Both the position numbers and the translations under genes were made by a program. Below, piece after piece: positions 24,401-32,249 of a stretch of 64,000 bases of DNA. The DNA lies in contig NZ_VCJO01000004.1 in assembly GCF_009712475.1 (NCBI RefSeq), forward strand, positions 333,863 through 397,862. Reading direction: 5' to 3'. The notes under the pieces were generated by a model. It made no database searches, had not been told where the DNA came from, and saw only the letters and a program-made list of their open reading frames with translations. Every line of letters starts with the position of its first letter. The first letter of the stretch is position 1. This DNA is from Micromonospora sp. CP22 (lineage in GTDB: Bacteria; Actinomycetota; Actinomycetes; Mycobacteriales; Micromonosporaceae).

Positions 24401-27002
24401 GGTCCCCGGTGCGGTACAGGCGCGCGCCCGGTGGGCCGTACGGGTCGGGTACGAACCGCTCGGCGGTCAGGTCGCCGCGGCCGAGGTAGCCCCGGGCGAG
24501 TCGGTCACCACCGAGGTACAGCTCGCCGGGCACGCCGACCGGCACCGGACGCATCCGCTCGTCGAGCACGTACACCCGGGCGTGCGGCAGGGGTCTGCCG
24601 ACGGGCACCGGCCCGCTGTCCGGCCCGTCGGTGCTCACCTCGTAGGTGGTGACACCGACGGTCGCCTCGGTGGGGCCGTAGTGGTTGACCACCCGGGCTC
24701 GACCGACGGCGGCCAGCGGGCGTGTCCGGCCCAGATCGGACGGCTCACCGCCGAGGATCAGCGCGCGCCTCGGCAGCAGGTCCGCCACGGCGGCGTCGGC
24801 GGTCAGGGCGGCCAGGTGCGAGGGGGTGATCTTCAGGTAGTCGATCCGGTGGTTGCGTAGCGCCTCGGCCAGTTCCGCGCCGGTGCACCGACGCGGCAGC
24901 AGCCGCACCGTGCCGCCGGTAGCCAGGGCCAGGTAGAAGACGGTGACGCTGAAGTCGAACGACATCGACTGCATCAGCCCGTACCGGGCGGCCGGCACCA
25001 CCGCGAGGCGGTCGGCGACCCCGTCCAGGTACCGCAACACCTGCCGGTGCGGCACCGCCACGCCCTTGGGGGTGCCGGTGGAACCGGAGGTGTAGATGAC
25101 GTACGCGAGGTGGTCGGGGGTCGCGGTGGCCGGTGGCGGGTCGGTGGGTCGGCTCGCCACGTCGACCTCGTCCAGGTCGACCACCGGCACCTCGTCGGGT
25201 AGCCGGTCACCCAACCCGCCACTGGTGAGCACCAGGGTCGGGTGGGCATCGGCGAGCATCAGGCCGAGCCGCCCGGTGGGCTGCTCCGGGTCCAGCGGCA
25301 GGTACGCCCCGCCGGCCCGTAGCACGCCGAGCAGGGTCACCGCCAGGTCGACCGACTGCTCCAGCAGGACACCGACCAGCCGGTCCGGGCCGATGCCCCG
25401 GGTACGCAGCCAGTGGGCGAGCTGGTTGGCCCGGGTGTCCAACTCCTCGTAGGAGACGGTGTCGGGGCCACACGTCACGGCCGGAGCCTGCGGGGTCGCG
25501 GCGACGTGCGGGGCGATGAGGTCGGCCAGGGTCCGCGCCGAACCGGTCACGCCGACCACGTCGTCGCGCTCCGGCCAGCCGAGGGCCACCGTACGTTCCC
25601 GCTCGGCGGGGGTGAGCAGGTCCAGGTCGACCACGGGCAGGTCCGGGTCGGCGACCGCGGCCCGCAGGAGTGTCTCGAAGCTCGCCGCCAGCCGCCGTAC
25701 GGTGGCCGCGTCGAACAGGTCGGTGTTGTAGACGAACATGCCACGCAGTCCGTCCGCCCGCTCACCGACGTACAGCGACAGGTCGAACCGGGCGCTGGCG
25801 GCGTCGGTGCCGACCCCCTCGGCGCTGAACCCGGCGGGCCAGCTGCCGCTGTCCTGTGCGTAGTTCTGCAGGGTGAACAGCACCTGGAAGACCGGGGTGC
25901 GGCTGACGTCCCGGGGCATGTTGAGTTCGGCGACCAGGCGCTCGAACGGGATCTCCTGGTGGGCCAGGGCGCGTACGACGGTGGTGCGGGTGCGCCGCAG
26001 CAGCGCGGCGAAACTCACCTCGGTCGCCGGGGTGTCGGCGCTCGCGGCGACCGGGGACAGGTCGGCGCGCAGGGCGAGGGTGTTGACGAATAGACCGATC
26101 AGGTTCTCCAGTTCGGGCACCACCCGACCGGCGACCGGTGAACCGACGGCGAAGTCGCGTTGGCCGCTGTACCGGAACAGCACCGCCTGCAAGCCGGTGA
26201 GCAGGGTCATGTAGAGGGTGGCCCGGTGGGTACGGCTCAGCCGGCGCAGCGCGTCGGTCAGCTCGGCGTCGAAGGCGAACCGGCAGGTGTCCCCGGCGTA
26301 GGACTGCACAGCCGGGCGGGGCCGGTCGGTGGGCAGCTCCAGCGGAGGCACCCCGGCCAGAGCCTGCCGCCAGTAGGCGAAGCCGTCGCCGGTCGCCGGC
26401 CCGTCGAGGCGGTCGCGTTGCCACGCCGCGTAGTCGACGTAGCGGGTCGTCGGCGTCTGCGGCGCGGGAGTGCCGTCGCGCAGCGCGCCGTAGGTGGCGG
26501 CGATCTCCCGCAACAGCAGGTCCAGCGACCAGCCGTCGCTGACGATGTGGTGCATGGCGACGTGCACCAGGTGGTCGTGCTCGCCGAGCGGGACGACGAG
26601 TACCCGCAGCAGGGGAGCGACGGCCAGGTCGAACGGGGTGTGCACGGCGGCGGCCACCAGGTCGCGGGCCTGGGACTGCGACGACACGGCGGCGACGGTC
26701 ACCGGTACCCGCACCGACGGCAGCACGTGCCCGACGGGTTCGCCGTCGGCGTTCTCGGTGAACCGCATGCGCAGGCTGTCGTGCCGGGCGGCGGTGGCGT
26801 CGACGGCGGCCCGTAACAGGTCCAGCTCCAGTGGGCCGCGCAGCCGTACCGTGGCGTGGATGACGTAAGCGGCGGTGCCGGGAGTGAGCTGCTCGGTGAA
26901 CCAGATCCGCTCCTGGCCGAACGACAGTCGGGGGGTTCCGGCCGGGTTGATGGCATTCGGCGACATGGTGGCGTTCCGCGTCGGTACGTCAACGTTGGTC
27001 AC
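21495..27002 (-). CDS. NRPS C-A-T-TE fused to an MFS exporter
   Basis: 1835 residues in one open frame. C domain about 20-455 (HHIVSDGWS intact, about 152); A domain about 475-985 (IYTSGSTGTPKG, HYGPTEAT, LYRTGDLGRW); T domain (FDLGGHSLLATQ, Ser about 1023); thioesterase about 1085-1330; then about 1380-1790 a major-facilitator transporter with roughly 12 hydrophobic segments (starting GMVAAGQILSGLGTALTTF). My hand-aligned A-domain code, D-F-T-K-I-G-H-V-G-K, is close to aspartate codes (DLTKVGHVGK). The thioesterase has GHCGPG, so the nucleophile is Cys-1164 instead of Ser. Fusion of synthesis and export in one chain suggests the product is handed from the TE to the exporter at the membrane. 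GTG at 27002 has AGGGAGG upstream. Confidence 0.93.
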   Translation of the reverse strand: MTNVDVPTRNATMSPNAINPAGTPRLSFGQERIWFTEQLTPGTAAYVIHATVRLRGPLELDLLRAAVDATAARHDSLRMRFTENADGEPVGHVLPSVRVPVTVAAVSSQSQARDLVAAAVHTPFDLAVAPLLRVLVVPLGEHDHLVHVAMHHIVSDGWSLDLLLREIAATYGALRDGTPAPQTPTTRYVDYAAWQRDRLDGPATGDGFAYWRQALAGVPPLELPTDRPRPAVQSYAGDTCRFAFDAELTDALRRLSRTHRATLYMTLLTGLQAVLFRYSGQRDFAVGSPVAGRVVPELENLIGLFVNTLALRADLSPVAASADTPATEVSFAALLRRTRTTVVRALAHQEIPFERLVAELNMPRDVSRTPVFQVLFTLQNYAQDSGSWPAGFSAEGVGTDAASARFDLSLYVGERADGLRGMFVYNTDLFDAATVRRLAASFETLLRAAVADPDLPVVDLDLLTPAERERTVALGWPERDDVVGVTGSARTLADLIAPHVAATPQAPAVTCGPDTVSYEELDTRANQLAHWLRTRGIGPDRLVGVLLEQSVDLAVTLLGVLRAGGAYLPLDPEQPTGRLGLMLADAHPTLVLTSGGLGDRLPDEVPVVDLDEVDVASRPTDPPPATATPDHLAYVIYTSGSTGTPKGVAVPHRQVLRYLDGVADRLAVVPAARYGLMQSMSFDFSVTVFYLALATGGTVRLLPRRCTGAELAEALRNHRIDYLKITPSHLAALTADAAVADLLPRRALILGGEPSDLGRTRPLAAVGRARVVNHYGPTEATVGVTTYEVSTDGPDSGPVPVGRPLPHARVYVLDERMRPVPVGVPGELYLGGDRLARGYLGRGDLTAERFVPDPYGPPGARLYRTGDLGRWRSDGNLVFLGRRDHQVKIRGYRVELGEIEAALRDCPGVAQAAVLLRADRLVAYLEPLPGETVWEPARLRRHLADRLPEHMLPSRWVHLDRLPLQAHGKVDRRALPDPTDEPPTGARVAPDGPVEILVAGIWRDVLGLDEVGATDDFFDLGGHSLLATQVVARLRRELPAVVAGTAPTVSVMDLFRHRTVRDLAGLVAGDAGGSVGLLHELTPPMPAAARTATLVCVPYGGGSAVVYQPLADALPPGYRLLSVAVPGHDIGLADDPAPLDEVAAEVVAEVLERAPGPLILYGHCGPGGALAVEVARRLEAAGRELTAVYLGAVFPFGRPTGGLLGPLLRLRLAERLRSDRIYRTWLQAQGTNVGSLAADEVRFLIRAMRHDAEVSEEYFTELMRQRVTPLRAPIVSVVGERDRSTDFYEERYREWHFLTDRTALAVIDEAGHYFLKYRAAELAEIVTGAHRRLDDPASAGTDRPPVTGAPPAWQLAGVSRHDRAEASEARTAVDAAPPPSLRRFGMVAAGQILSGLGTALTTFAVPLWIYTQTGSLARFALFAVLALMPGLLVAPLAGAVVDRFSRRRVLLAACAAAGSAVAVMATLVLVDRVQVWHFYPFTAWLSVALAFQRLAFVSAVPQLVPKRFLGHANGLAQTAVGLTQFTVPLLAVALLQAVGLRGILLIDVACYLFALGVLAAVTFPRTLALRRREGIGAEILAGLRYSLRRRHFRAMLAFFAALNFFLFPVLFLVSPLVLGFAELDQVAQVALTGGIGAATGGLVMLVWGGPRRRRMRAVLFGTLGIAVAAVVTGLRPNLLVIGAGAFGMYLALGIVNGVYNTIIQTKVPPRVHGRVFALNQMVAQSTLPLGWGLVAPAAARVVEPMLLADGPLADTVGVVIGVGPGRGHGLLYVLFGVCIALTALVSLATPVLARFDDEVPDAPPDDLIGLEERRARTGGVEGEPAPATASGVGRS

Positions 27003-27049
27003 GCAGCGCCTCCCTCCGGTGACGGACAGGAGTCAGTAGTCTGCATCTC
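27003..27049. promoter_or_regulatory. Divergent start region of the NRPS operon and condensation-like gene
   Basis: Only 47 bp separate the two GTG starts. On the plus strand TAGTCT (27037-27042) sits 7 nt before the GTG at 27050, the leaderless pattern. On the minus strand the AGGGAGG ribosome site of the synthetase fills the left side, so its promoter must lie inside the neighbouring gene's 5' end. Confidence 0.5.
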
Positions 27050-28546
27050 GTGTGCAACGCCTTGGATCGGCTGATCGGTCCACTGTGTAAGACTCGATCG
27101 ATCGATCCGCTGCCGAAACGGCTCGTCGTACCGTCGGGAATGCGCTTCGCCGATGTGGTCATTCCTACCGGGTGGGCCGCGGAGACGCTGGTGCCCGCCG
27201 AGTTCGCCGCCACCGACGGCGGGACCGCACCGCCGACCTGGGCCCAGCAGGTGCTGTGGCGGTCACTCGTCCGGTTCGGCTCGAACCACCGGTTCCTCAA
27301 CCTGCGCCGTACCGTCGCCGTGTCCGCGCGGGCCGGGGTGGACGTGGACCGTGCGGTGCGGGCGGTGAGCGCGCTGGTCGGGCGGCACTCCGCGCTGCGC
27401 ACCCGGCTGCGCGTGCTCGGCGATGAGCCGCACCAGGAGACAGCGGCGGCCGGAGTGCTGCCGATACTGCTGCGGGTCGGCGACGGCGACGGCGCCGACG
27501 CCGCCCGGGACACCGCGAACCGCCTCGGTGACGTGGCCTTCGACCACACCGCCGAATGGCCGCTGCGGATCGCGTTGGTCACCGTCGACGACCGGGTACG
27601 GCAGGTCGTCGTGGTGTTCAGCCACACCACCGTCGACGCGTACGCCGCCGAACTGGTGCTGCGGGACCTGCGGCTGCTCCTGCTGCGCGGCGGGCTGCCC
27701 ACGCCGCCGGGCCCGCAGTCGGTGGACGTGGCCCGGTTGCAGCACGGCCCCGACCGCCGCCGCTCGCAACGGTCCGTCGGGCACTGGCTCCGGGAGTTCC
27801 GGCGACTCCCCCAGACACCGCTGACCCCGACCGGGCCCGGTCTGGACCCGCCGCTGCGCCGGGGTGTGCTGGTCTCCTCCGCCGTCGACACGGCGGCCCG
27901 GCTGATCGCCGCCCGACAGCGGGTCAGCGTCTCCGCCGTGCTGGCGGCGGCGTACCAGGTGATGGCGGTACGCGGCTCCGGGCGCGAACTCAGCGGCCTG
28001 TTCCCGATGGCCCACAACCGGTTCCGCGCCGAGTACGCGAACGCGGTGGCCAACCTGGGGCAGATCGGCTTCTGCGTGATCGACCTGACCGGCCGTCCCG
28101 ACTTCTCCGAGGTGCTGTCCCGCGTCTGGGCCGCCTCCCTCGGCGGGCTGCGGCACGCCTACTACGAACCGGCGGAGCTGCGCCGGGCCTTCGAGGCCGA
28201 GGGGGTGGACTTCGAGCGCGCGTTCCTGCCACACCACTACTTCAACGACGTACGGCTGCCGGTCGGAGGCGAGGCCACCGTGCCGGAGACGACCCCGGCC
28301 GGCCTGCGTGCCGCGACGGAGCGCAGCAGCTTCTCCTGGACCGCCGGGCTGCACCAGGCGTCCTGGCACCTGCTGGCCCACGTGGTCGACGAACCGGACG
28401 GGGTGGGGATCACGCTCACCGCCGACACCCGTCACCTCGCCGTGGACACCATCGAGCCGTTCCTGCGCGGCATGGAGGAACTCCTGGTCACCGCAGCCTT
28501 CGCCGACGTGCCGTGGCCGTGGTCACCGGCGACCGGCACGACCTGA
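27050..28546 (+). CDS. Condensation-domain-like acyltransferase with altered catalytic motif
   Basis: 498 residues with the chloramphenicol-acetyltransferase/condensation fold: WAQQVLWRSLVRFGSNHRFLNL, an N-terminal lobe with ALVGRHSALRTRLRVLG (the C2-like motif), and a C-terminal lobe with FSVSAVLAAAYQ-like and LFPMAHNRFR segments. The canonical HHxxxDG is replaced by SHTTVDA: the second His and the Asp are kept, the first His and the Gly are lost. It might still catalyse acyl transfer, or serve as a binding or gatekeeping partner for the synthetases. The GTG at 27050 is preferred because of a TANNNT box 7 nt upstream; an ATG at 27140 is a possible alternative. Divergent from the synthetase operon. 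Confidence 0.7.
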   Translation: MCNALDRLIGPLCKTRSIDPLPKRLVVPSGMRFADVVIPTGWAAETLVPAEFAATDGGTAPPTWAQQVLWRSLVRFGSNHRFLNLRRTVAVSARAGVDVDRAVRAVSALVGRHSALRTRLRVLGDEPHQETAAAGVLPILLRVGDGDGADAARDTANRLGDVAFDHTAEWPLRIALVTVDDRVRQVVVVFSHTTVDAYAAELVLRDLRLLLLRGGLPTPPGPQSVDVARLQHGPDRRRSQRSVGHWLREFRRLPQTPLTPTGPGLDPPLRRGVLVSSAVDTAARLIAARQRVSVSAVLAAAYQVMAVRGSGRELSGLFPMAHNRFRAEYANAVANLGQIGFCVIDLTGRPDFSEVLSRVWAASLGGLRHAYYEPAELRRAFEAEGVDFERAFLPHHYFNDVRLPVGGEATVPETTPAGLRAATERSSFSWTAGLHQASWHLLAHVVDEPDGVGITLTADTRHLAVDTIEPFLRGMEELLVTAAFADVPWPWSPATGTT

Positions 28547-28550
28547 CCGC

Positions 28551-28580
28551 CCCGGGGCGCCCCACCTGGGGTGCCCCGGG
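28551..28580 (+). terminator. Terminator after the condensation-like gene
   Basis: 13-nt arms (28551-28563 and 28568-28580; CCCGGGGCGCCCC) with an ACCT loop and one G-T wobble, 4 bp after the stop codon. Confidence 0.75.
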
Positions 28581-28636
28581 CTCCGCCGCCCCGGTGGCGT
28601 CGGTGACACGAAATGGCGTCGGACGAGGACGGCAGG

Positions 28637-28655
28637 TTAGGTTGCCCTGACTCGG
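28637..28655 (+). promoter_or_regulatory. Possible iron-box-like operator before the ABC exporter genes
   Basis: TTAGGTTGCCCTGACTCGG shares about 12-13 of 19 positions with the IdeR/DmdR1 consensus TTAGGTTAGSCTAACCTAA. All the strong matches are in the left half. The embedded TAGGTT (28638-28643) could be the -10 box, with ATG 28 nt later. The match is partial; the site may just be a promoter. Confidence 0.3.
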
Positions 28656-28671
28656 TACGTGAGGCGGGGGC

Positions 28672-30348
28672 ATGACACAGACCACGGGGCGACTGATCCG
28701 TCGGATGTTCTGGCGGCAGCGCCGCGACACCGCCCTGTGTGCCGCGTTCTGGTCGCTGCACCAGGTGTGCGAGGCCCTCGTCCCGGTGGCCATCGGTCTG
28801 GTCATCGACCAGGCCGTCGGAACCGGGTCGAGTGCGGCCATGGCCTGGTCCGTACTGGGCATCTTCGCGCTGTTCACCGCGCTCACCATGGGCTGGCGGT
28901 CCGGCTTCTGGTTCCTGTCCCGGGCGGTCACCCAGGTGTCCCACGAGTTGCGGATGCGGGTGGTCCGGCGCGTGGTCGGTGGGCAGGGGATCCGGACCAG
29001 CCGCCAGAGCGGGGAACTGCTCTCGATCGCCACCTCCGACACCCAGGCCGCCGCGGAACTTCTCGAACTGGGCACCCGGGGCGTGAGCGCGCTCATCGGT
29101 CTGACGGTGTCGACGGTGGTGTTGCTCCGGATCGACTGGCTGCTCGGGCTCGGTCTGGTGGTGGGCGTGCCGATCCTGGTGCTCGGGCTCAACGCGCTCG
29201 GGCCGGTCGTGGGCCGCCGCACCTCCGCCCAGCAGCAGGCGGTCGGCCGGGCCGCCGCCACGGCGTCGGACCTGCTGCGCGGGCTCCGACCGCTGCGTGG
29301 CTTCGGCGGCGTCGACGAGGCCGTACGCCGTTACCGCTCGGCCAGCCGGACCTCGTTGCGTGCCGGCGTCAGCACGGTCAAGGCCGGTGCCACGTTCATC
29401 GGCGCCTCCACCTTCACCACCGGCCTGCTGATCACCGTGGTGGCCGCGCTGGCCGGCTGGTTCGCCCTGGAGGGGCGGATCACAGTCGGGCAACTCATCA
29501 CGATCGTCGGCCTGGCCACCTTCCTCACCGATCCGGTGCTCAACCTCGCCGACTGCGTCTTCCGGTTGGCCACGGCCCGGGCCAGCGCGGCCCGTGTGGC
29601 CGAGGTGCTCGCCGCCCCGGAGCGGGTGCCGTCCGGCACGCGTACGGCCCGGCCGGGGACGTTGACCTTCGACGCGGTGCACACCCCTGGCCTGGACGGC
29701 GTCGACCTCGTGGTGTCCCCCGGTGAGCTGCTCGGCATCGTCACCGGGGAGACCGGCACCGCCGACGACGTCACCGAACTGCTCGCCGGTGCCCGGTCGC
29801 CGGACCGGGGGGAGGTGCGCCTGGCCGGCACGCCGATGCGGGAGCTGGACGTCACCTCGCTGCGCCGGGCAGTGCTGGTCGAACCGCACGGGGTCGACCT
29901 GTTCGGCACCACCCTGCGCGAGGTGCTCCAGACCGGCGACGACCGGGACGACGCCGCCCTGCGTACCGCGATGACCTCGGCCTCCGTCGGTGACCTCCTC
30001 GCCGACGACGCCGGGTTCGACCGCGAACTGGTCGACCACGGTCTGAACCTCTCCGGCGGCCAGCGGCAACGGCTCGCCCTGACCCGCGCACTGCTGGCCG
30101 ACCGGCCGGTCACCGTCTTCCGCGACCCGACCACGGCGATCGACGCGGTCACCGAGCACGCCATCGCCGACGGCATCCGCGCCCACCGGGCCGGCGACGG
30201 TCGGGCGACCGTGCTGGTCACCACCAGCGCACCGCTACTCGACCGCTGCGACCGGGTCGTCTTCCTCCGGGACGGGCGGGTGGTGGCCGTGGGACGCCAC
30301 CGCGACCTGCTCGCCGAGTCGTCGTACGCGGAGGTGGTGCTGCGATGA
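28672..30348 (+). CDS. ABC exporter half-transporter with degenerate ATP site
   Basis: 558 residues: a six-helix transmembrane domain (about 15-310) followed by a nucleotide-binding domain. The Walker A is degraded to TGETGTADD (about 359; no Lys) and the Walker B region to VFRDPTTAID, lacking the catalytic Glu. The signature LSGGQRQR is intact. Such a half is catalytically incomplete and works as one side of a heterodimer. The partner at 30345-32087 has the complementary defects. The genes overlap as ATGA. Encoded next to the peptide synthetases, so export of, or resistance to, the peptide is likely; which direction and substrate is inferred. GAGG-rich site precedes the ATG. Confidence 0.9.
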   Translation: MTQTTGRLIRRMFWRQRRDTALCAAFWSLHQVCEALVPVAIGLVIDQAVGTGSSAAMAWSVLGIFALFTALTMGWRSGFWFLSRAVTQVSHELRMRVVRRVVGGQGIRTSRQSGELLSIATSDTQAAAELLELGTRGVSALIGLTVSTVVLLRIDWLLGLGLVVGVPILVLGLNALGPVVGRRTSAQQQAVGRAAATASDLLRGLRPLRGFGGVDEAVRRYRSASRTSLRAGVSTVKAGATFIGASTFTTGLLITVVAALAGWFALEGRITVGQLITIVGLATFLTDPVLNLADCVFRLATARASAARVAEVLAAPERVPSGTRTARPGTLTFDAVHTPGLDGVDLVVSPGELLGIVTGETGTADDVTELLAGARSPDRGEVRLAGTPMRELDVTSLRRAVLVEPHGVDLFGTTLREVLQTGDDRDDAALRTAMTSASVGDLLADDAGFDRELVDHGLNLSGGQRQRLALTRALLADRPVTVFRDPTTAIDAVTEHAIADGIRAHRAGDGRATVLVTTSAPLLDRCDRVVFLRDGRVVAVGRHRDLLAESSYAEVVLR

Positions 30349-32087
30349 CCGCGATCCTGCCGGTCGCGTCCGGGCGGACGACGCTCACCGCCTTCTGGCG
30401 TGCGCTGCGCCGCTACCCGCTGCTGGCCTGGACCTCGATCGCGGCGGCCACGGCCGCGAGTGTCGCCGCCGTCGGCGTGCCCATCCTGCTCGGTCGGCTG
30501 GTCGACCTGGTGGTGACCGGCGGCACCGTCGAATCACTGCTGCTGACCTCGGGGCTGATCCTCGGCGCGGGCCTGGCCGCCGCGGCCCTCACCGGCGCCG
30601 CCAACTGGCTGGTCACCGAGTGGGGGATGCGCGCCTGCGCCGATCTGCGCGAGGAGGTGCTCGACCGGGCGCTGCGAATGGACGCGACCCGGTTGGAGAG
30701 CGCCGGGTCCGGTGACGTGGCCTCGCGGGTCACCGAGGACGTGGAGCGGGTGACCGACTCGGTACGGCTGGCGGCAGGGATCTTCACCGCGCTGGTCACC
30801 GTGGTCATCACCTTCGCCGGGTTCGCCACGCTCGACTGGCGCATCGCCGTGGCGTTCCTGGTCGTGTTCCCGGTGTACGTGCTGAGCCTGCGCCGCTTCG
30901 TGCCTCAGGCGAAACGGCTGTACGCCGCCGAGCGGGAAGCCGCCGCGGTGCGGACCCAGAGCCTGTTGACCACCTTCACCGGGGCCCGGACGGTGCACGC
31001 CTACGGGATGCAGGAGCGGCAGAGCCGACGGGTCGAGCAGACCTCCCAGCAGGCGGTCGTGGCGCGGCTGCGCGCGGTGCGCGGCTTCCTCTGGTTCGCG
31101 AACACGATGAACTACGCGGAGGCGCTCGGGCTGACCGCCGTACTGCTCACCGGTTTCCTCCTGGTGCGCGCGGGCGACAGCAGCGTCGGCGACGTCACCG
31201 CCGCGGCGCTGCTCTTCCACCGCCTCTTCGGCCCGCTCGGTCTGTTGCTGATCTCGTTCAACGACATCCAGTCGGCCGGTGCGGCGCTCGCCCGGCTGGT
31301 CGGCATCACCGGGCTCGACGTGCCCGCGACGCGGCCGACCGGACCGGTGCCGCAGCGGCGGCCGACCGGCATCACCGCCAAGTCGGTGTGGCACCGCTAC
31401 CCCGGTGGTCCCGCCGTGGTGCGGGACGTCTCGATCGAGATCGCCGAGGGTGAGTCGTTGGCGATCGTCGGCGAGAGCGGCGCCGGCAAGACCACCCTCG
31501 CGGCCATCCTCGGTGGCGTCTTCCCCGCCGCCGAGGGCGAGGTGTGGCTGGCCGACCGCCCGATCGACGAGTTGCCGCCGGTCGAGCTGCGCCGCACCGT
31601 CGGCGTGGTCACCCAGGAGGTCCACGTCTTCGCCGGCACCCTCGCCGAGGACCTGCGGCTGGCCGCGCCGGACGCCACCGACGAGGATCTGCACGCCGCG
31701 TTGCGGCTGGTCGGCGCCGACCGGTGGGTCGACGCCCTACCGGACGGGCTGTCGACCCGGGTCGGCGACGGCGAACACCCACTCACGGCCGGTCAGGCGC
31801 AGCAGGTGGCGCTGGCCCGGATCGCCCTGCTCGACCCGCCGGTCGTCGTTCTCGACGAGGCCAGCGCCGAGGCCGGCAGCGCGGGCGCACGGGAACTCGA
31901 ACAGGCCAGCGCCGCCCTGATCCGGGGCCGCACCGCCGTGGTGGTCGCGCACCGGCTCAGCCAGGCGCACACCTGCGACCGGATCGCGGTGATGGCGCAC
32001 GGCCGGATCGTCGAACTCGGCGCGCCGGACGAGTTGGTGGCGGCCGGCGGCCGGTACGCCGAACTCTGGTCGGCCTGGCGACGCTGA
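30345..32087 (+). CDS. ABC exporter half-transporter, catalytic partner
   Basis: 580 residues: transmembrane domain (about 15-330), then an ATPase domain with intact Walker A GESGAGKTTL (about 376) and Walker B VVVLDEASAE, but an altered signature LTAGQAQQ and a changed D-loop (SAEAG instead of SALD). Combined with the partner, site 2 (this Walker A/B plus the partner's LSGGQ) is canonical and site 1 is degenerate, as in heterodimeric exporters such as TM287/288 and TAP. Translationally coupled to the upstream half. The pair probably exports the nonribosomal peptide in addition to, or instead of, the fused MFS domain. Confidence 0.9.
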   Translation: MTAILPVASGRTTLTAFWRALRRYPLLAWTSIAAATAASVAAVGVPILLGRLVDLVVTGGTVESLLLTSGLILGAGLAAAALTGAANWLVTEWGMRACADLREEVLDRALRMDATRLESAGSGDVASRVTEDVERVTDSVRLAAGIFTALVTVVITFAGFATLDWRIAVAFLVVFPVYVLSLRRFVPQAKRLYAAEREAAAVRTQSLLTTFTGARTVHAYGMQERQSRRVEQTSQQAVVARLRAVRGFLWFANTMNYAEALGLTAVLLTGFLLVRAGDSSVGDVTAAALLFHRLFGPLGLLLISFNDIQSAGAALARLVGITGLDVPATRPTGPVPQRRPTGITAKSVWHRYPGGPAVVRDVSIEIAEGESLAIVGESGAGKTTLAAILGGVFPAAEGEVWLADRPIDELPPVELRRTVGVVTQEVHVFAGTLAEDLRLAAPDATDEDLHAALRLVGADRWVDALPDGLSTRVGDGEHPLTAGQAQQVALARIALLDPPVVVLDEASAEAGSAGARELEQASAALIRGRTAVVVAHRLSQAHTCDRIAVMAHGRIVELGAPDELVAAGGRYAELWSAWRR

Positions 32088-32236
32088 GGCGCACCCGCCT
32101 CAGCCGCGGTGACCTGGAGGTGCTCCACGGCCACCTCCCGCCCGGCGACGCCGGCGACCAACCGGCCCACCTGATCATCGCGGTCACGCCGCCCGTCAAC
32201 GGTTGCGCTCAGTGCGGTTGGGGCAGGTCGCTGCGC

Positions 32237-32242
32237 TAGGGT
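32237..32242 (+). promoter_or_regulatory. TAGGGT -10 box of a leaderless gene
   Basis: TAGGGT followed by 7 nt and a GTG start at 32250, with no ribosome-binding site. This fits an actinomycete leaderless transcript and decides the start. Confidence 0.55.
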
Positions 32243-32249
32243 CGTCCGC

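Noticed and set aside
22230..24860. Very long plus-strand open frame (876 codons) opposite the large synthetase
   Set aside because: Composition is that of a GC-rich shadow frame; the minus strand carries NRPS and MFS motifs with a proper start.
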